A DNA stretch of 27,989 nucleotides from Clostridia bacterium (GTDB taxonomy: Bacteria > Bacillota_A > Clostridia > Oscillospirales > CAG-272), in NCBI GenBank assembly GCA_017453335.1, contig JAFTKI010000089.1, positions 1 to 27,989 on the forward strand, written 5' to 3'. Positions 7,132 to 14,299 of this stretch are shown here, in pieces. Position numbers and translations under genes: made by a program. The stretch's first letter is position 1, and every line of letters begins with the position of its first letter. The notes under the pieces are model-generated. The model saw nothing but the letters and a program-made list of their open reading frames with translations, made no database searches and was not told the origin of the DNA.

Positions 7132-7736
7132 TTTTTCTCCTGATCTACGTAAACGGCATCAACCGTACCGTCGCCGTCATGATCAACGAAAATACGAGAG
7201 CCTGTTGTTTGATTCGTCTTATTTCGGTGTTTTACAAACGTAATGACGGTGATCAGCATCGAGAGCGCGGTCAAACCGAGAACGATCCAACCAACAACGT
7301 CAAACAACAGGTCCAACGTTTCAGCAGGGCCGAACACCAACAGCACAACTCCAATGATCAGCTTCGGGATCTCGCTCTTGAATTGACGCAAGCGATCCCT
7401 TGCCAAAAGGATCTCCAACACGGGAAACAGCAAAAAGTAAACACCGATCACGACCATTAAGATAGTATTGTGCCAAAAAATCAAAAGAATACCCATCACC
7501 ATCGACAGAATCGCGGAAACCAGGGAAAGCTTGCCTGCTTGATCATTGGAAAGAGTCAAGCCAAGCACCAGCGACGGAATGGCAGAAAGAATGGTGACGG
7601 CTCCCATAACCACGAAAATGATCTTCATCAAAAGATCGGTGGGAAGCAGGATCAGGAGCAACCCAAGAAGGCCTCCGAGCAATGCGGTAGTCAAAAGCTG
7701 TGTCCAAAAAAATTGATTGGATCTTACCGTTTTCAT
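7128..7736 (-). CDS. DUF308/HdeD-like membrane protein with calcium-loop-like C-terminus
   Basis: The 202-residue protein has about six membrane helices grouped in pairs between residues 12 and 165, separated by short loops, which resembles the DUF308/HdeD family of unknown function. After the last helix comes a polar tail in which residues 185-193 read DHDGDGTVD, the D-x-D-x-D-G-x-x-D pattern of an EF-hand- or dockerin-like calcium loop. Such a tail is unusual for the family. The ATG directly abuts the coaD stop, and its ribosome site (AGGAGGAG) lies within the end of coaD. It overlaps the flippase by ATGA. The co-transcription suggests an envelope role but does not prove one. Confidence 0.75.
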   Translation of the reverse strand: MKTVRSNQFFWTQLLTTALLGGLLGLLLILLPTDLLMKIIFVVMGAVTILSAIPSLVLGLTLSNDQAGKLSLVSAILSMVMGILLIFWHNTILMVVIGVYFLLFPVLEILLARDRLRQFKSEIPKLIIGVVLLVFGPAETLDLLFDVVGWIVLGLTALSMLITVITFVKHRNKTNQTTGSRIFVDHDGDGTVDAVYVDQEKK

Positions 7737-8225
7737 TTATGTTTTCTCCTCCTGATATTTTTTTAGGATCAAAGAGACGGCGCGCGGATGCACCAGCCCC
7801 GAAATGTCGGATCGCAATTCCAGTTTATTGCGCACCTCGGTGGACGAGAGTACGGCGTGATCGTCCGTTGCGCGGATCAGCTCGGTTTGAAATCTCGGAT
7901 TGTGTTCCCGATTCCATTCCGCCATACGCATTTCGTATTCGTAATCGGTGTCGTTTCTCCAACCCTTGCAAACAGCATCGGCTCCCAGACGGTCAAAAAG
8001 ATCGATCAACATCCCACTGTCCTCGATTACGCGGACATTCGGGAGATCCGCAACGCTCAGACGTGCGATCTCAACGCGTGTCGCGGTATCAAACCAATAG
8101 CACTTGTCGGGATTGATCATCACGGCAACCACCACCTCGTCGTAATGCTCCGCCGCATACCGAACAATATCAAGATGTCCCATCGTCATCGGATCAAAGC
8201 TTCCGGGAATAATTGCCAGACTCAA
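7737..8225 (-). CDS. coaD: Phosphopantetheine adenylyltransferase
   Basis: CoaD transfers AMP from ATP to 4'-phosphopantetheine, giving dephospho-CoA, the fourth step from pantothenate to CoA. The 162-residue product has the family length. The nucleotidyltransferase signature appears as GSFDPMTMGHLDIV near the N-terminus (the GH of the HxGH class), and the second ATP-binding motif appears as LSSTEVR. The start is a TTG overlapping the rsmD stop as TTGA, with a strong AGGAGGAG about 6 nt upstream. The rsmD-coaD pair is a widespread conserved neighbourhood in bacteria. The gene abuts the DUF308-like gene without a gap. Confidence 0.96.
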   Translation of the reverse strand: MSLAIIPGSFDPMTMGHLDIVRYAAEHYDEVVVAVMINPDKCYWFDTATRVEIARLSVADLPNVRVIEDSGMLIDLFDRLGADAVCKGWRNDTDYEYEMRMAEWNREHNPRFQTELIRATDDHAVLSSTEVRNKLELRSDISGLVHPRAVSLILKKYQEEKT

Positions 8226-8803
8226 ATCGACTCCTCCTCCCTCTTCGGTGTCAGAATGGTTACAAAAGCGGCTCCGTACCGTGCGGTACGCACAATATCA
8301 AAGGCAGACTTCAAGGCGTCGTTGGTTCCAAAAACATCGTTTTCCTCGGCACTTTCGCACACGATCTTGGCATCCTGCTCAAGCAAGCCGTATTGCAAGA
8401 GTTTTTCCAAGACAGAAGGGATCGCTCCCAGCGCATAAGGCGGATCCAAAAAAACGATTCCAAAGCGTTTTCGGTTCTTCAAGCTGCGAAGAAGTGCTCC
8501 CCAATCGGAAAGGACGATCTCACACATCGGTAACAGACGGGTTTTGGCAGCGTTTGCGCGGATCACATCAACAGCCGCCTTTGAAGAATCGCACAAAACG
8601 GAGCCTGCGGCTCCCCTGCTGAGCGCCTCCAGTGCCATCTGCCCCGATCCCGCAAACAGATCCAGCACCTGCTTTCCCTGCAATTCAAACTGCAGGCAGG
8701 AAAAGATCGCTTCCTTGGTTCGCTCTGCGGTTGGTCGGGTATTTTCTCCCGATAAGGTATTCAAACGCACGCCGCGCGCGCGTCCCGTTATAATTCTCAT
8801 CAT
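8222..8803 (-). CDS. rsmD: 16S rRNA (guanine(966)-N(2))-methyltransferase
   Basis: RsmD methylates G966 of 16S rRNA using S-adenosylmethionine. The roughly 193-residue product begins MRIITGRARG, the typical family opening. It has the SAM-binding loop DLFAGSGQMALEALSRGA near residue 48 and the catalytic DPPY at about 120-123. ATG 8803 is preferred over the TTG at 8809, as GAGG lies 9 nt before it; ATG 8800 is also possible. It follows uvrC by 15 nt and overlaps coaD by 4 nt, so the three genes form one transcript. Confidence 0.95.
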   Translation of the reverse strand: MMRIITGRARGVRLNTLSGENTRPTAERTKEAIFSCLQFELQGKQVLDLFAGSGQMALEALSRGAAGSVLCDSSKAAVDVIRANAAKTRLLPMCEIVLSDWGALLRSLKNRKRFGIVFLDPPYALGAIPSVLEKLLQYGLLEQDAKIVCESAEENDVFGTNDALKSAFDIVRTARYGAAFVTILTPKREEESI

Positions 8804-8818
8804 GGTCAAAAACCTCGT

Positions 8819-10669
8819 TTAAGAGTTCTTTTTTGGGGGATGCAGATCATTCCAGACCGCCTCGGCATCCTTTTGGGAAATACCCGAAACACGGCCGATC
8901 TCCTCCTGTGTTGCCGCACGGAGCGCGCCCATACCGCCGAATGCCGCCAACAGCTTTTTCGCCTTGGCAGGGCCGATGCCCTCGATGCGTGTCAGCACCG
9001 ACTGCTTGACCGTTTTACGCTTGGCATTCGTCATCTTGCTCACCGTGTAGCGGTGAACCTCCTCCTGGATGCGGTAGATCAAGGAAAAGATCTCCTGCTC
9101 CCGTGCAATGCTGATCTCCTCGGTATCGGTGCAAAGCGCACGCGTTTTGTGGTAATCATCCTTGACCATACCGAACACGGGCAGGTCGAGTCCCTTTTCC
9201 CGAAGCAATTCGCGCACCACCGAAACGTGTCCGCGTCCGCCGTCCAAAAGGATCAGATCGGGCAGCTCGGCAAAAGAGCCTTGCTCATCGGAAAGATGCT
9301 CCAAACGGCGGGACAAGGTCTCTCGCATCGAGGCATAGTCATCGGTTGTTCCCGTGACAGTCCGAATTTTAAAGGAACGGTAATCGGCTTTGGAAAATTT
9401 CCCATCGCGGCATACGATCATGCCTGCCGTCAGATGCTCTTTTCCGAGGTTGGAGATATCGTAGGCTTCAATGCGCTCGGGATAGGTCTCCAGGCGCAAA
9501 AGCGATGCAAGACGGCCAAGCGTTCCCTCATCCCGTTCGGTATTGATACGGTACAGCTTTGCTTTATCGGCGGCATTCTTCTCCACCATTTCGCACAGCG
9601 TCCTCAGGCTTCCGCGCTCAGGTCTGCGCAAGGTCACCTTACGCCCTGCCTGCGCCGAAAGATAGGATGAAACCAGATCCCGATCCTCCGCCTCCATATC
9701 AAAGGACAAAAGGATCTGTGACGGGATATATTCGCGTGTCTTGTAATGCTCACACAAAAAAGTGGTCATATCCTCGGGCTCCAGAATACTGTCGGCACCG
9801 AACAAAAAGTCTGCCTTATCCTGCAAAACGCCCGATCGGATGTAAAACACAGAAACGCAGGACGAAACATCATCGCTGTACAGAGCAACCACGTCCTGCT
9901 CGGCATCGGGATTTGCCACCACCTTTTGCTTATCGCACAACGCGTTCAGCGCCGCAACGGTATCGCGGCAACGCGCCGCCGCCTCAAAGCGCTCCTCCTC
10001 GGCATAGGCATACATTTGTGCCTCCAGCTCGCGCCGTACCGTTTGATTTTTCCCGTTCAGAATATCAACGGCGTAGCGGATCGCCTGCGCGTGCTCCTCA
10101 CAGGAAACCTCACCCGTACAAAGCCCTGCGCACCGTCCCATCTGATAGTAGATACAGGGGCGGCCTTTCCCGATATCCTTGGGGAAATTGCGCTTGCAGG
10201 ATGGCAGGCGCAGCACCTTTTGCAACAGCTCCAAAAGCGAGATCGCAGTTGCCGATCCCGAATAAGGCCCGAAATATTTTGCCTTGTCGTTCTCCCGTTT
10301 TCGGGTGAACAAAAGGCGCGGATATTCTTCGGCTGTCAGCTTGATATAAGGATAGGACTTTGCATCCTTGAGTCGGATATTGTATTTGGGTGTGTACTGC
10401 TTGATCAGCGTATTTTCCAGTGAAAGTGCCTCGATCTCATTGTCACAGAGATAATAATCAAAATCATGCACCAGGGACACCATTCGCGCTGTTTTGGCAT
10501 TTTTTTCGTTGTTCTGGAAATACTGGGAAACACGGTTCTTCAGCTTTCGGGATTTGCCAACGTAGATCACCTTTCCGTTTCGGTCGCGCATGATATACAC
10601 GCCCGGACAAAACGGCAGAGTATTTGCTTTTTCCAACAGCTTTTGCCGTTTTTCTTCACTCATAGCCAC
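8819..10669 (-). CDS. uvrC: UvrABC excinuclease subunit C
   Basis: UvrC cuts the damaged strand on both sides of a lesion in nucleotide excision repair. The 616-residue product has the family length and order: a GIY-YIG nuclease domain (GVYIM at 23, VIYVGKSRKLKNRV at 34-47), a Cys-rich linker region, a UVR helix pair (EEERFEAAARCRD) that binds UvrB, an RNase H-like nuclease domain (EAYDISNLG), and two helix-hairpin-helix motifs at the C-terminus (IEGIGPAKAKKLL and VSGISQKDAEAV). A GTG at 10669 has AAAGGGGGG 6 nt upstream; the ATG two codons later is a possible alternative. The terminator of the HPr gene lies just upstream, leaving no space for a clear promoter. Confidence 0.97.
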   Translation of the reverse strand: MAMSEEKRQKLLEKANTLPFCPGVYIMRDRNGKVIYVGKSRKLKNRVSQYFQNNEKNAKTARMVSLVHDFDYYLCDNEIEALSLENTLIKQYTPKYNIRLKDAKSYPYIKLTAEEYPRLLFTRKRENDKAKYFGPYSGSATAISLLELLQKVLRLPSCKRNFPKDIGKGRPCIYYQMGRCAGLCTGEVSCEEHAQAIRYAVDILNGKNQTVRRELEAQMYAYAEEERFEAAARCRDTVAALNALCDKQKVVANPDAEQDVVALYSDDVSSCVSVFYIRSGVLQDKADFLFGADSILEPEDMTTFLCEHYKTREYIPSQILLSFDMEAEDRDLVSSYLSAQAGRKVTLRRPERGSLRTLCEMVEKNAADKAKLYRINTERDEGTLGRLASLLRLETYPERIEAYDISNLGKEHLTAGMIVCRDGKFSKADYRSFKIRTVTGTTDDYASMRETLSRRLEHLSDEQGSFAELPDLILLDGGRGHVSVVRELLREKGLDLPVFGMVKDDYHKTRALCTDTEEISIAREQEIFSLIYRIQEEVHRYTVSKMTNAKRKTVKQSVLTRIEGIGPAKAKKLLAAFGGMGALRAATQEEIGRVSGISQKDAEAVWNDLHPPKKNS

Positions 10670-10690
10670 TGCGTTCCCCCCTTTCTAAAC

Positions 10691-10737
10691 GGAAAAGCGG
10701 TGTGCCACGAATCGTTTTCCATTCGCTTGCACACCGC
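10691..10737 (-). terminator. Strong hairpin between HPr and uvrC
   Basis: On the minus strand GCGGTGTGC pairs with GCACACCGC (9 bp), with an inner CGAAT/ATTCG stem, followed by TTTTCCGTTT. It probably terminates the HPr transcript. The uvrC start lies about 22 nt later with its ribosome site between, so it could also act as an attenuator for uvrC. Confidence 0.75.
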
Positions 10738-10757
10738 CCACTCTGTATCCGATTTTT

Positions 10758-11024
10758 TCAGATTTCAGAAAATCCGCTATCGATCAACTCAACAAGACCT
10801 GTAATCGCGGCATTCTCATCCTGACCGTCTGCAATCAGAGTAACGGTCATGTCCTTGGCAATACCGAGGGACAATACACCCAACAAGCTTTTCGCATTCA
10901 CTCTGCGCTCGTCCTTTTCCAACCAGATAGATGCCTGGTAGGAGGTTGCTTTTTGGATAAAGAAGGTTGCCGGTCTTGCGTGCAAGCCGCTTGCATTGGT
11001 AATAACAACGTCACGAGAAATCAT
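10758..11024 (-). CDS. ptsH: HPr-family phosphocarrier protein
   Basis: HPr carries phosphate from enzyme I to sugar-specific PTS enzymes, and its Ser46 is the target of HPr kinase in catabolite control. The 88-residue product has His15 in ASGLHARPA and Ser46 in AKSLLGVLSLGI, so both phosphorylation sites are at the textbook positions. This argues against Crh, which lacks the histidine. The ATG at 11024 is chosen because GGGAG lies about 8 nt before it; the upstream ATG at 11039 overlaps this ribosome site. It is a single gene with its own promoter and terminator, and no enzyme I or HPr kinase gene is in the window. Whether it serves the sugar-uptake PTS or mainly regulation cannot be told. 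Confidence 0.92.
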   Translation of the reverse strand: MISRDVVITNASGLHARPATFFIQKATSYQASIWLEKDERRVNAKSLLGVLSLGIAKDMTVTLIADGQDENAAITGLVELIDSGFSEI

Positions 11025-11092
11025 ATCAATCGCTCCCATTTCTGAATGTGATCCTGCCTTGAATAACAGGAATCCATAATATATCTGTAAAT

Positions 11093-11121
11093 AGTATATC
11101 AAAAAAAAGTAAAAAAATCAA
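11093..11121 (-). promoter_or_regulatory. SigA-type promoter for HPr gene
   Basis: TTGATT and TATACT are separated by 17 nt on the minus strand, with TGA just before the -10 (extended -10). It lies about 70 nt upstream of the HPr ATG. A palindrome at 11119-11135 overlaps the -35. Confidence 0.62.
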
Positions 11122-11135
11122 TAGACATTCTATTG
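11119..11135. other. Palindrome CAATAGA-n3-TCTATTG overlapping the HPr -35 box
   Basis: A perfect 7+7 bp inverted repeat with a 3-nt centre, flanked by A7 on one side and T5 on the other. It may be an operator for HPr transcription or a low-GC terminator for the DUF4330-like operon ending at 11222. The sequence alone does not decide between them. Confidence 0.45.
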
Positions 11136-11221
11136 GTTTTTCATATATCTATTTGTAAGTTTTCGTGCATTTTTCATAGTTTTTTCCGAAAAAGTCACAT
11201 CAAAAGCGCTTTTTGGGAAAC

Positions 11222-11704
11222 CTACGAAATCACCCCTTGAATCCGATATAACAGCTCGCTTCTATCCCCGAGCAAAGACAGCGTTTCCCCGATCCCCAAC
11301 GGTGTTTTTCCCAAAAACAAAAACATACCGTCCTTCATGCTTCCCGCGCACTCCACCGTGATCTGTATGCGGCATCGCCGCGCAGAATCCCATTCTCCGT
11401 GATAAGATGTTCCGTTTGCGATCAGCGTAACTGTAAGAGGAACCGATCGCACCTCGGTTACCGTTCCGAATACTGTGCCATCGGATAAATACAAAAGCTC
11501 TCCCTTGGTAAGACACGAGGCACTTTGGCCGTCTACCCCATCGCTTTGCAGCTCTACCAAAATACTTTGTTGAATCGGGGTGCTTGCAACGGTACGCAGA
11601 CCGTACGCCCGTACACCGCCTCCCACAAGACATACCGATAGCATCAGGATCAAAAACAGATCCAGCATGCTTCTGTGCCGTCCCGTTTCCTTTTTCTTTC
11701 TCAT
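11222..11704 (-). CDS. DUF4330-like membrane-anchored protein (second copy)
   Basis: A 160-residue protein with a basic start (MRKKKETGRHR), a single membrane helix at roughly 16-35, and an extracytoplasmic beta-rich region of about 120 residues. Its general layout (helix, LSDGTVFGTVTEV turn, and a final segment with GIGETLSLLG) resembles DUF4330 proteins, which have no known function. It is a diverged tandem paralogue of the gene just upstream (11713-12186). ATG 11704 is chosen over GTG 11710, since AGGAG sits 5 nt before the ATG and would abut the GTG. It is the last gene of the operon led by the O-antigen-ligase-like gene. The family assignment is from memory and moderate. Confidence 0.65.
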   Translation of the reverse strand: MRKKKETGRHRSMLDLFLILMLSVCLVGGGVRAYGLRTVASTPIQQSILVELQSDGVDGQSASCLTKGELLYLSDGTVFGTVTEVRSVPLTVTLIANGTSYHGEWDSARRCRIQITVECAGSMKDGMFLFLGKTPLGIGETLSLLGDRSELLYRIQGVIS

Positions 11705-11712
11705 AAGCACTC

Positions 11713-12186
11713 CTATTTCACCGAGATCACTGTGGCATTGGCGGCGAAAAGGCCTCCGATGCGAAAATCCCCCGTCTTTCCAACCGCAATGCGGATGTCC
11801 CGAACCCGAAATCCGTCACCCGCTTGCCAAACGGCGTTTGCCTGCACCGAGACCAAAAGCTCGATCTGCCCCGAGGTTGGCACAAAATGCACCTCTCCAT
11901 CGGCAACCGTTGCTTGCAGAGCATGTCTTTCTTGTACCGATACCACGCGACCGAGATCCATCGTGCCGTTTTGATTCATCACCACACTGTTCGTGTGAAT
12001 TGCACTCTCCCACTCCGCACCTTCTTCAATGGGAATACAAAGCGTATAAGTGACGAACCGAACATCCTCCTCACGGCTTCTTTTTGAGCGCCAATAGTAG
12101 ATCCCTGCAAAGACCGCACCAACGACCAGCAGAAGAATCAGCCAATCCACCCACCCGAAACGGTAGGGTGCTTTCTCCTTTTTCAC
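11713..12186 (-). CDS. DUF4330-like membrane-anchored protein (first copy)
   Basis: The 157-residue product has a short basic N-terminus, one membrane helix (VDWLILLLVVGAVFAGIYYW, about residues 13-32) and an extracytoplasmic domain ending in the glycine-rich RIGGLFAANATVISVK typical of DUF4330. Function is unknown. The GTG at 12186 overlaps the stop of the ligase-like gene as GTGA and follows a GGGGAAGAGG ribosome site. The longer frame upstream lies inside the neighbouring gene. It is directly followed (8-nt gap) by a second protein of the same build, so the two probably act as a pair with the membrane polymerase- or ligase-like protein. Confidence 0.72.
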   Translation of the reverse strand: MKKEKAPYRFGWVDWLILLLVVGAVFAGIYYWRSKRSREEDVRFVTYTLCIPIEEGAEWESAIHTNSVVMNQNGTMDLGRVVSVQERHALQATVADGEVHFVPTSGQIELLVSVQANAVWQAGDGFRVRDIRIAVGKTGDFRIGGLFAANATVISVK

Positions 12187-13949
12187 GCCTCTTCCCCTTC
12201 CTTCCAGACAACCGATGCACTCCACGCCGCAAGAATGAAAAAAAGCGTGAAGTTGCCAAAATGATACCAAATATAATCAAACGCACCCATGATCAGAGCA
12301 CCGATCAGCGCACAAAAGCAACACAAGAGGGTGCGGCGCGCCGCGCCGTTCAACCGATACAGTCCGTTCAAGATCTTCAAAAAAAGTAACCCAAGGAACA
12401 GCACAAGCAACAGCAAGCCCACCCATCCGCTTTCCGCGAGGATCTGAAGATCCAATCGATGCGCGTGCATGACACGCTCGGTTCCGCTGACCGCAAAACG
12501 CGGATAGACCGAGCGGAAAGCACTCTCCCCCACGCCGATCCCAAACGGATAGGCGGTCACCAGCCGCTCCACGCCTGTCCATGTGTAGAACCGATAGTGA
12601 ACGGATGAATCGCCTCTGCCAACGATGCTCAAGAGGCGATCGGTCACGACGGACGGCAAAAAAGGGGCTGTGAGAGCGGCGATGATCGGTGAAAAAAACA
12701 GCAAAACAAAGCTTTGCGGGCTGTACAGGAGCAAAAACAGAAGAGCCGAAACCGCAAGTCCCAGCCACGCGCCGCGCGTCCATGTCAGAATGATACATAA
12801 AATAACGGCAACAAGTCCCAAGCCTGCGGGAACGCGAAGGATCTTTTTTCGCGTATCGTCCAGAAATCCGATCAGCAGAAAGGGCGCCGTCAAGACCAGA
12901 TACAGCGCGAAAAAGTTGGGATTTTGATAGGTACCGCAAACGCGGCTCCCCAGATTGCCGAACCGCTCCAAGTCCACGAATAACAGCTCACGGCTGCCAA
13001 ACACATATTCCGCAATCCCAAGCAATGCAACCGATACGGCAGCAAGTGACAGCGATACTCCCGCCCGTCTTCTCCACTCAACGTTTTCCAACAGATTGCG
13101 TATCGGAAACCAAACCAACAGCAACGCCGCCCTTGTGATCCCCTCCAAAAGTCCTGCCCGCCCGCCGACACTGATGATACCGCCCATGACATAGATCAGC
13201 ATCAGGAGCAACACGAAGCGGTCCAAAAGATCAAACCGCAGCGAGCGTCTTCCGCATAGTGCTTTTTTGAGCCATGCCGCCGTGAGAAGCAATACGAAAA
13301 CCAACAGGATCATTGTGGGTGAATCAAAGAGATTCAGGAACGGGAACAGCAAAAGCAAGGTGCAAACACCAAGCTCGGGGATCATAAAAAGCAGATACAG
13401 CGCAAGAGCCGACAACAGAATTGTCAATTGCTTCCCGATCGGGATCCAAGCCCCAACGAGCGCACCGATCAGAGCGATCGGGATTCCCCATCCGCGGGTA
13501 TGCCGTACCGATTGCGGAGATTCCGAACGCAGACATCCGCAAAAGTCAAAGAAAAAAGAGCCCAAAAGACGGCTGTTCACAATCTCGCTGTAAAGTGAAT
13601 TTCCGATGTGCATCATGGGAACCGAGGAAAGCATGATCCCCAAAGAAAGGATCAGATCGGTCAACTGCGTGTGTGTGGGAGAGAGAAACCAAAGAACCGT
13701 GGAAAAAAGCCCGTACAAGGCTCCCATCTGTCCAAAGCTGCCAAGAGAAAACGTACCCAAAAACGAGAGCAGTCTTGCTCCCCCGCCCAGAAAAAAGCTT
13801 TCTTCCGCGGTACGCAAGAAAAAATACGACGAATAACGGGAGCGTTGTTGTCGTTGCTCCGAGCATACCACGGTGCGGGGATGAACCGATGCCGCCATTT
13901 GCAACAGTCCGCTTTTGGATAGTGCCGACCGCAGCATCAAAAAGGGCAT
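12183..13949 (-). CDS. O-antigen ligase/polymerase-like membrane protein (Wzy_C family)
   Basis: A 588-residue protein with about 12-13 membrane helices. The Wzy_C/O-antigen-ligase signature is present: TWTRGAWLGLAVSALLFL in the second half, followed by an extracytoplasmic loop (YPFGIGVGESAFRSVYPRF, then HAHRLDLQILAESGWVG) whose His-x-x-x-(L)-x-x-x-x-E-x-G pattern is typical of the ligase active site. Such proteins polymerise or attach lipid-linked glycans outside the membrane. A longer frame opens at 13991 with a TTG, but ATG 13949 has AAAGG 7 nt upstream and is preferred. It leads an operon with two DUF4330-like genes. The substrate is unknown; in a Gram-positive it would be a wall or capsule glycan. 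Confidence 0.82.
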   Translation of the reverse strand: MPFLMLRSALSKSGLLQMAASVHPRTVVCSEQRQQRSRYSSYFFLRTAEESFFLGGGARLLSFLGTFSLGSFGQMGALYGLFSTVLWFLSPTHTQLTDLILSLGIMLSSVPMMHIGNSLYSEIVNSRLLGSFFFDFCGCLRSESPQSVRHTRGWGIPIALIGALVGAWIPIGKQLTILLSALALYLLFMIPELGVCTLLLLFPFLNLFDSPTMILLVFVLLLTAAWLKKALCGRRSLRFDLLDRFVLLLMLIYVMGGIISVGGRAGLLEGITRAALLLVWFPIRNLLENVEWRRRAGVSLSLAAVSVALLGIAEYVFGSRELLFVDLERFGNLGSRVCGTYQNPNFFALYLVLTAPFLLIGFLDDTRKKILRVPAGLGLVAVILCIILTWTRGAWLGLAVSALLFLLLYSPQSFVLLFFSPIIAALTAPFLPSVVTDRLLSIVGRGDSSVHYRFYTWTGVERLVTAYPFGIGVGESAFRSVYPRFAVSGTERVMHAHRLDLQILAESGWVGLLLLVLFLGLLFLKILNGLYRLNGAARRTLLCCFCALIGALIMGAFDYIWYHFGNFTLFFILAAWSASVVWKEGEEA

Positions 13950-13998
13950 GGAAAAGCCTTTCCACAAAAGACTTTTTTCTATCAAACGCAAAAAAATA

Positions 13999-14297
13999 CC
14001 CCCTTACACTGCAGTTATGTAAGGGGGACAGGTTGTAGAAGAAAAGTATATAATATTGTTACATAGCAAAAATCTTTTTATTCCGCTTTTTCTTTTGGCG
14101 AAAAAGGCGCAAAAGAAAAAGCTTGGCAAAAAGAAAAGCGCCAAAAAGAAGAAATTTCGCCCGTTGCGACGGGCGAGGAGGGCTCCGCGCCCTCCACTGC
14201 GCGAGCTTTTGAAAAAGCTCGACCAAAACTTTCGGCCAACTGACGAAAGCCGATAGTTACAGTCTGCCTCCTTACACTGCAGTTATGTAAGGGGACA
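13999..14297. repeat. Structured intergenic element bounded by two identical 25-bp palindromes
   Basis: This fills the 350-bp gap between the O-antigen-ligase-like gene and trmD. Its ends, 14002-14026 and 14270-14294, are identical over 25 bp, in the same orientation, and each is a palindrome around CTGCAGTTA with TTACA/TGTAA arms (10-bp arms in the first copy). Between them lie at least five hairpins: TTTTTCTTTTGGCG/CGCAAAAGAAAAA, CGCCCGT/ACGGGCG, GGAGGGC/GCCCTCC, CGAGCTTTT/AAAAGCTCG, and a CTTTCGGC/GACGAAAG pair. The interior can be read as a 66-codon lysine/arginine-rich frame (14056-14256), which looks like a by-product of the repeats. It resembles non-coding repeats I recall from uncultured Clostridia genomes; this is not verified. 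Confidence 0.7.
14045..14072 (-). promoter_or_regulatory. Possible promoter for the O-antigen-ligase-like operon inside the repeat element
   Basis: On the minus strand TTTTTG and TATACT are 16 nt apart, about 95 nt upstream of the ATG at 13949. The match is weak at -35. If real, the repeat element supplies the promoter. Confidence 0.3.
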
Positions 14298-14299
14298 CT

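Noticed and set aside
5839..7143. A 434-codon plus-strand frame opposite the flippase gene
   Set aside because: The composition is that of a shadow frame (Gln, His, Lys rich), with no membrane helix or motif, while the minus strand encodes a convincing 14-helix flippase.
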